From JAWKTV01 sp041398905 (lineage in GTDB: Bacteria; Planctomycetota; Planctomycetia; Planctomycetales; Planctomycetaceae): DNA of 64,000 bases. The notes beneath the pieces were generated by a model, which saw nothing but the letters and a program-made list of their open reading frames with translations, did not search any database and was not told where the DNA came from. A program made the position numbers and the translations under genes. Shown piece after piece: positions 58,912-64,000 of this stretch. Numbering within the stretch: the first letter of the stretch is position 1; each line of letters starts with the position of its first letter. The DNA lies in the NCBI GenBank assembly GCA_041398905.1, contig JAWKTV010000009.1, positions 186,001 through 250,000 on the forward strand, written 5' to 3'.

Positions 58912-60577
58912 ATGACCCTCAGCCGACCCGACTGGACGATCACGTCGTCGAAGCCGCCGCCGCATGGGATGTTGCGGTTCACGGTCGAGTCCGCGTTGCT
59001 GCTGGTAATGGTCCTGGTGGTGTTTCGGGCGTTCTTCGCCGAAGGCTACATGATCTCGACCGGTTCGATGGCGCCGTCGCTGCTGGGCTATCACCAGCGG
59101 GTCTGCTGCCCGGCCTGTCGCTTTGAGTTCGCTCGTGGCGCATCTCCGCAGGAGCTGCCCCGCCAATCGGCCATCGCCGCAACCGACATTGCCGCCGATC
59201 CTTGGAAGGAGGTGTCGACTCGGTGCCCCAACTGCGGCACCGCCGTGCCGACTGCCGAACTGCCGGTCATCGAAGGGGACCAACTGATGGTACGCAAGCA
59301 CGAGTTCGCTTGGCGCGACCCGCAGCGCTGGGAGGTTACGGTGTTCCGCAATCCAAACCTGCCGGTGCAGGCCTACGTCAAACGGGTCGTCGGCCTGCCG
59401 GGTGAGCGAATCTCGATCGTCGATGGCGACGTGTACGCCAACGGGGTGCTGCAGCGTAAGCCGCTCGAAGTCCAGCGGGCGCTCCGCATCCCTGTCAGCG
59501 ATCACGATCACCAGCCCGCCCCGTCCGATCCCGACTGGCGACCCCGCTGGCTGCCTGTGGCCGCACCCAACTGCTGGACCGGCGACGGCACACGCTTTCA
59601 GTCCAACTGCGACCCACAGAACCGCGCAGCTCCGCAAGCCATCGATTGGATCGAGTACCGGCATTGGATTCGGGCGGGTGGCCATCATCGCAGCACGGTC
59701 TCCATCGACGACTGGCCCGTCGAGTTACCGGAGCCGGTGGAGCAGCGGGACGGATTCTCGCTCGACACCTCCGCGGGCACACTCACCGCCATTGGCGCAC
59801 TGCCTGCGGAGACCATTGCGATGTGGATGGCCCGCTCCTCCAGCGAGCCGTTCCGGGATGCGCTGGGGCGGCTCTACCTGCGCTCGCACCAGCCGCCGAT
59901 CAGCGACGTGTGCGCCTACAATCATCCCGAATCCAATCCGAACGACCACCCGATTCATGATCTGATGCTCGAACTGAACCTGACCCCGCGGACGGCGACT
60001 GGTCAGTTCGTCATGTCGATGCACGACGGCTGTCACGAGCTGCGTTGCACACTCGATTTCGAGCAACACGAAGTCCGTTGACTGCCGAGGGCAGCCCGAC
60101 AGTGCTGCGGTCCGCTGCTCTCCCCGCCGTGGTGCAACCGGGACACACGTGCCAGTTGACGTTCTCATTGTTCGATCGTCAGGCGGTGTTCGCGATCGAC
60201 GGCGTCGAGCCTTTCGCACCGCTGGTGTACGCCGGCGACGATCAGCGTGTGTCACTGCCCGCCGCACCGGTCCGCTTTGGAGTTGCGGGCGCGAACGTGC
60301 GGGTTGAGCAGCTCCGGTTGGACCGCGACATCTACTACACCTCGGAAACCGGCACGACGGACTACACGCTGCCTCCAGGCCGCTTCTTCGTGCTGGGCGA
60401 CAACTCGCCCGTCTCGCTGGACAGCCGCGCCTGGGACGATCCGACCGTTTCCGGGACATGCTGATCGGCAAGCCATTCATCGTTCACTTGCCGTCGCAGC
60501 CTTGGGCGATCCGCTGGCAGGGACACGAGACGCACCTCAGAGTGCCTGATCTCTCCCGCGTCCGCTACATTCGGTGA
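58912..60577 (+). CDS. lepB: Signal peptidase I, large form with zinc-ribbon-like insertion (frameshifted)
   Basis: A type I signal peptidase of about 555 residues (E. coli LepB has 324). One membrane helix (21-42) is followed by the nucleophile Ser52 in ISTGSMAPSLLG. Between it and the general-base Lys157 (YVKRVVGLPGERI) lies an insert with CCPACRFEF and RCPNCGTAVP, a zinc-ribbon-like pair of cysteine motifs. A second large insert of about 300 residues comes before the conserved box GDNSPVSLDSRAW. The frame shifts near 60075 and 60450, and the true stop is at 60577 (ending RVPDLSRVRYIR). It cleaves signal peptides of exported proteins at the membrane surface. Confidence 0.88.
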
Positions 60578-60750
60578 GCAAAGGCTTCGACACGAGTCCC
60601 ATCGAACGCGTTGGAAGGAACGCCGGCCATTCCGAGTCTTGGTGTTACAGTCGTTGCGCGAGCGGGCGGGCATGTCGCCTGACGTGCCGTCATTTGATTG
60701 TGACTGCCTGCAGTCGGGATCTCGCGGCGTTTGGTGAATCGAGTCGCTTC

Positions 60751-61646
60751 ATGAACTGGTCCCGCCTCTTCACGACGTCGCTGCTGCTGTCCACGTTGCT
60801 TGCCGTCGGAGCGGCGGTGTGGCTGTGGGTGCTCCCTGTCGAGGTTTTCCAGCAACGGGCGATCGAGCGTGCCGGGGCTGATCCCTACGCCCGCCTCGAA
60901 GCTGTTGGCAGCACTGAAGCCATGGTCTGGCTGGGACGCGGGTTGCTGCCCGCGGTCGCATTGCTCATCACCTGGGGACTGCTGCGCAGCCGCAGTTGTT
61001 CCGCTGGCTGGCCGGGCAGGCCCCGAAGCGGTTGAACTCGTGGGCATCGCTTACCGCGCACCGCCGCTCGCGAGCCGCCGCCTTGTTTGGGCTTGCCGCC
61101 ATCTGGGCGGTGCTGGCCGTGCAGCATGGCGTCGCCGCGATCCATGATCGTGCCCGTGACTGGGCGTACTTTGGCACCCGCTCGGGCGACGAGGTTCTGC
61201 CGAACATCAGCTTCGAGAACCGCGACGTCATCCGGTACGTTCGCGAGTCGACCCCGAAGGATGCCCGCATCTTCGTTTATAGCGACCAGAAGCTGTTCTT
61301 CCTGTCGTATTACCTGCTGCCCCGACGCCTCCATCACCGGATGCACCCGGAGGCGGAGTTCGTGATTCCCCGTCCCGGCCAGGAACGGCCGCTCCCCGCC
61401 TGGCAGCCGGGTGACCTCACACCCGCCGTCGTCACCGCGAGCGACCCGGACTACATCCTGCAGTACTTCGAAGGCCCCGATTTCGTCGACGAGTCGCAGC
61501 TCGGCGGAGACCCGCAATGGGTCGCCTTTTGGCGAAGCCGTCAGCAGCAGCGAACGCTGCCGCCGTATCGGGTCGCGCTCACACCCACAATCTCCGCCAC
61601 TCCCGTGACCTCCCAATCGGCCGCCGCGACTGAGGCGGCGCCATGA
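60751..61646 (+). CDS. Membrane protein with soluble C-terminal domain (frameshifted)
   Basis: A protein of about 298 residues. Two hydrophobic helices near the N-terminus (SLLLSTLLAVGAAVWLWVL and LGRGLLPAVALLITWGLL) are followed, after a frame change near 61000, by a third helix (ALFGLAAIWAVLAVQHGVAA). The soluble part has NRDVIRYVRESTPKDARIFVYSDQ. It resembles the C-terminal region of GT-C-type membrane proteins and of the protein at 16195. It is followed by a GT-C-like gene with an ATGA overlap, so the two may form one functional unit or a split glycosyltransferase. Confidence 0.65.
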
Positions 61647-63100
61647 CGGTCGCCGGCCTGTTACTGTTGGGTGTGGGAGGAATGTGGGGCCTCGGGATCG
61701 CGGCCGCCTGCCTGCTGCTGTGTCGATCTGTCGATTCGTCACGGCCCGCCGGGAACGACCTCCGCCCCCCAACCAGCGAACTCCTGGGCACCGGGCTGGT
61801 GCTCGGTGTCGGCGTGACCGCGTGGGGCGAATTCCTGTGGAGCTGGGCAGGTGGCCAGTTTGGCTGGGGGAACTCGATCGCCTTTGCCGGTGTGGGTTGT
61901 GCGGCTGGTGCCGCCGCACTCTGGTTTCACCGTCTCCAGCGAGTCGTCACGGGCGATCGGTCGGTGTCCCGGCTCGCTGGATTGTGCCGCCTGCTGGTCG
62001 TGGTGCTGTTCATCAACCTGCTCGCACAGTCGCTGCTCACACCACAGCGACTGTGGGACGAGCGGGCGATCTACGCCATCAAGGCGAAGGTTCTGTATCA
62101 CGATCGCACCATCGATAGTCCGGACCTCCGCAATCCCGACTTCGTGCAGTATCACCCCCGCTATCCGCTGCTGCTGCCGATTGCCGAACAACATCTTTAT
62201 CAACTTCTCGGCGAAGCGAACGACCGTTGGGCGAAGATCATTCCGCCGCTGCTGTACCTCGGGTTGACGCTCGCCTTCGCTGGCGTGCTGACACGGCATT
62301 TCGGCGCGGCGACCGGTTGGGTGTTCGCGGTCGCGTTGGCGACGATCCCTTCCCTGATGCCGTGGGAGTACGGCTTCCTGACGGCACAGGCCGACGCGCC
62401 GGTCGCGGCGCTTCACGGTCTGGCGGCTCTGTATCTCTGGGACTCCGTGAGCGTGCTTCGCTCCCAACTCCAACTCCCCGCCGCGCGGCTCGTGCTCGCC
62501 GGATTGTTCGCGGGACTGTGTCTGTTCACCAAAGACGAAGGGATCAGCTTCGCCCTTGCGGAGGCGGCCCTGTTGCCGCTGATCGTGCTGCCCGTTGTGT
62601 GTCATACGCACGTCGCACCTGGGTCAGGCAAGCTGTCGCGCGGGTGCCGCGTCGCAGCGTTCCACTTCGCCGTCGCGGTGATCGCGGCACCGTGGTTCTG
62701 GCATCGTCGGACTCTCCCCCTGACCACCGAGATGTCCTACTTCAGCCGCCTCAGTTTCGACGCCGTGCTTGCCGGGCTGCCGACGTTGACCTGGTCGATC
62801 CCGCACCTGTGCCAGCGAATGTTTCTGGAGGCGCGCACCTGGGGACTGCACTGGTGGGGTGTGCTGCTCGCGATCGGCTTTGCACCGCGCCGGCTGCTGA
62901 GCGCGCCGCAACTCCTGGTGCTACTCGATGTCGTCGCGTCCGTCGCTGCGCTGTTGCTGGCGGGGATGCTCAGCCCGACCGCGGTTGAGGAACATATCGG
63001 CGGGTCGGCACACCGCTATCTGATTCAGATCACCCCGCTCGCCATCCTGCTGATGGCCGGTCAGCTCGGCGCGCAGCCGCAACAGCGAAGCGCTTGCTGA
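61643..63100 (+). CDS. GT-C/family-39-like membrane glycosyltransferase
   Basis: A 485-residue integral membrane protein with about eleven hydrophobic segments. After the second helix block comes LLTPQRLWDERAIYAIKAKVLYHDR, the acidic loop position of family 39-type glycosyltransferases, then YHPRYPLLLPIAEQHLY. Later helices alternate with short loops, with KDEGISFALAEA as another acidic loop. It would act on a polyprenyl-phosphate-linked sugar. Its start overlaps the stop of the previous membrane gene (ATGA). Acceptor unknown. The gene at 4890 is a related but distinct GT-C protein. Confidence 0.72.
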   Translation: MTVAGLLLLGVGGMWGLGIAAACLLLCRSVDSSRPAGNDLRPPTSELLGTGLVLGVGVTAWGEFLWSWAGGQFGWGNSIAFAGVGCAAGAAALWFHRLQRVVTGDRSVSRLAGLCRLLVVVLFINLLAQSLLTPQRLWDERAIYAIKAKVLYHDRTIDSPDLRNPDFVQYHPRYPLLLPIAEQHLYQLLGEANDRWAKIIPPLLYLGLTLAFAGVLTRHFGAATGWVFAVALATIPSLMPWEYGFLTAQADAPVAALHGLAALYLWDSVSVLRSQLQLPAARLVLAGLFAGLCLFTKDEGISFALAEAALLPLIVLPVVCHTHVAPGSGKLSRGCRVAAFHFAVAVIAAPWFWHRRTLPLTTEMSYFSRLSFDAVLAGLPTLTWSIPHLCQRMFLEARTWGLHWWGVLLAIGFAPRRLLSAPQLLVLLDVVASVAALLLAGMLSPTAVEEHIGGSAHRYLIQITPLAILLMAGQLGAQPQQRSAC

Positions 63101-63401
63101 GCGCCCCCTTGTCCACGGCAGCCGAGTCGCTAACACCTGGCCACTCGCAAGCTGGGACTCCCTCGCACCGCCGCCTCTCGGCGACCTTGCGGCTCCGCGC
63201 TGAACTCGCTGGTGCCCCCCATCAGCGACGGTACCTTCCACCGATACAGCGCGGCTTACCTTTTGCAATTGGGAGCCTCGTTCGTCAGAATTCGGTGGAC
63301 GGCCAATCCAGGCATTGGTCGCTGGCGGGCGACTTTGCCCTTGCAACCGATTTCTCAGCCGCACATCTTTCTCAGCCGCACATCGCGACAAGAGGCGACT
63401 C
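63101..63401. other. Intergenic region before floA copy 2
   Basis: It holds a perfect 17-bp tandem duplication at 63351-63384, just before the floA start. No gene recognised. An open frame from 63094 has no family content. Confidence 0.4.
63351..63384 (+). repeat. 17-bp perfect tandem duplication
   Basis: Two head-to-tail copies of TTTCTCAGCCGCACATC lie directly before the floA copy 2 start, with 17 bases between the second copy and the ATG. Confidence 0.8.
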
Positions 63402-64000
63402 ATGGAGTTCTGGCAGTTCACAAGCACGATCGCTCAGGCGGCACCTGCGGACGGAGAGTTCAGCCTCGGTCGGGTGTTCATCATCGTCGGCGTCATCTTC
63501 GTCTCCATTCTCGCCCTGATCTTTTTCTTTCTGCTCGCCAAGTATTTCCGATTGTGGTTGCGGGCGTTCGTCACTCGCGCCCGGGTCAGCCCTTTTTCGC
63601 TGGTGTTCATGTCACTGCGTAAAGTGAATCCGGAAGTCATCGTCGACGCGAAGATCAGCGCCGTGCAGGCGGGGTTGACCGGCATTTCGACGCAGGCGCT
63701 CGAGGCCCACTATCTCGCGGGCGGAAACGTCGTGCGCGTGGTCCGGGCCATGATCGCCGCCAACCGGGCACTCATCGATTTGGAGTGGGACACGGCGGCC
63801 GCCATCGACCTCGCCGGCCGCGACGTGCAGGAGGCGGTGCGGACCAGCGTCGATCCCAAAGTCATCGACTGCCCCGACACCAAGCGGAACGGCCGTGCCA
63901 CACTCGACGGTGTCGCCAAGGATGGAATTCAGCTCAAGGCACGCGCCCGAGTCACCGTCCGCACCAACCTCGCGCAACTCGTCGGCGGAGCGACCGAGGA
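63402..64000 (+). CDS. floA: Flotillin-like protein FloA, second copy (3' end outside window)
   Basis: The first 199 residues of another FloA. It starts MEFWQFTSTIAQAAPADGEF and has one membrane helix (about 25-48, FIIVGVIFVSILALIFFFLLA). Then come the family hallmarks KVNPEVIVDAKISAVQAGL, STQALEAHYLAGGNV, DLAGRDVQEAVRTSV, KVIDCPDTK and KARARVTVRTN. The frame is open to the window end. The N-terminal part is longer and more hydrophobic than in the copy at 7540. An nfeD partner was not seen upstream; it may lie downstream, outside the window. Confidence 0.95.
   Translation, partial: MEFWQFTSTIAQAAPADGEFSLGRVFIIVGVIFVSILALIFFFLLAKYFRLWLRAFVTRARVSPFSLVFMSLRKVNPEVIVDAKISAVQAGLTGISTQALEAHYLAGGNVVRVVRAMIAANRALIDLEWDTAAAIDLAGRDVQEAVRTSVDPKVIDCPDTKRNGRATLDGVAKDGIQLKARARVTVRTNLAQLVGGATE

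Overview
The window looks like a chromosomal segment from a member of the Planctomycetota. It is GC-rich and carries several family combinations typical of that phylum: a DUF1501 protein paired with a heme-motif DUF1549/DUF1588-like protein, a DUF1080 domain fused to a glucose/sorbosone dehydrogenase, a TAT-exported Gfo/Idh oxidoreductase, a small basic protein resembling TIGR04137, two FloA-type flotillins and two EF-Gs. I saw no phage, plasmid or CRISPR structure. The only RNA gene found is one tRNA-Val(UAC).

Layout. 1-832: 3' end of an EF-G. 0.9-3.8 kb: exported PhoD-like phosphatase/phosphodiesterase (minus). 4.1-6.7 kb: SAM methyltransferase plus GT-C membrane protein. 6.8-9.4 kb: NfeD, FloA and a conserved companion. 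9.5-13.0 kb: NagB-like isomerase, dihydrolipoamide dehydrogenase, and a Swt1/HEPN membrane protein. 13.1-24.7 kb is mostly minus strand: Hsp20, PQQ beta-propeller, lipid kinase coupled to a membrane protein, a second EF-G and 6-phosphofructokinase, followed by aspartate-semialdehyde dehydrogenase on the plus strand. 24.3-32.8 kb: ATP-type PEP carboxykinase with a small partner, ExbD, tRNA-Val, STAS protein, heme-motif protein, active HtrA, and DUF1080-dehydrogenase fusion. 33.1-39.0 kb: lectin-like exported protein, acyl-CoA dehydrogenase homologue, degraded IS5-type transposase beside a dispersed repeat, aldehyde dehydrogenase, and Gfo/Idh oxidoreductase. 39.5-48.1 kb: dnaG, rpoD and a three-gene run of PDZ proteins, two of which are HtrA-fold proteins that have lost catalytic residues. 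48.5-52.5 kb: cysteine-cluster protein, csrA, methyltransferase, fatty-acid desaturase and an OmpR-type response regulator. 53.1-58.4 kb: heme-motif/DUF1501 pair, exported protein and TIGR04137-like protein. 58.9-64.0 kb: large signal peptidase I, two coupled membrane proteins, and the start of a second floA.

Sequence quality matters when reading this annotation. About 18 of roughly 45 genes, including housekeeping ones (EF-G, lpd, signal peptidase, pckA), are interrupted by single-base frameshifts. Where the family sequence allows a diagnosis, adding one base, often inside a short G or C run, restores the conserved protein. I treat these as sequencing or assembly errors and annotate them as whole genes with merged coordinates.

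The most unusual biology is the 43.5-48.1 kb run. A PDZ/helical-repeat protein is followed by an HtrA-like protein with Ser replaced by Ala, and then by a protein with a triad-less trypsin fold, two PDZ domains and an alpha/beta-hydrolase domain whose nucleophile is also replaced by Ala. Also notable are a roughly 115-bp dispersed repeat with inverted ends (two copies), the HEPN/membrane/zinc-ribbon protein, and a signal peptidase carrying a zinc-ribbon-like insertion. All family assignments are from recognition of motifs in the translations; no database search was run.
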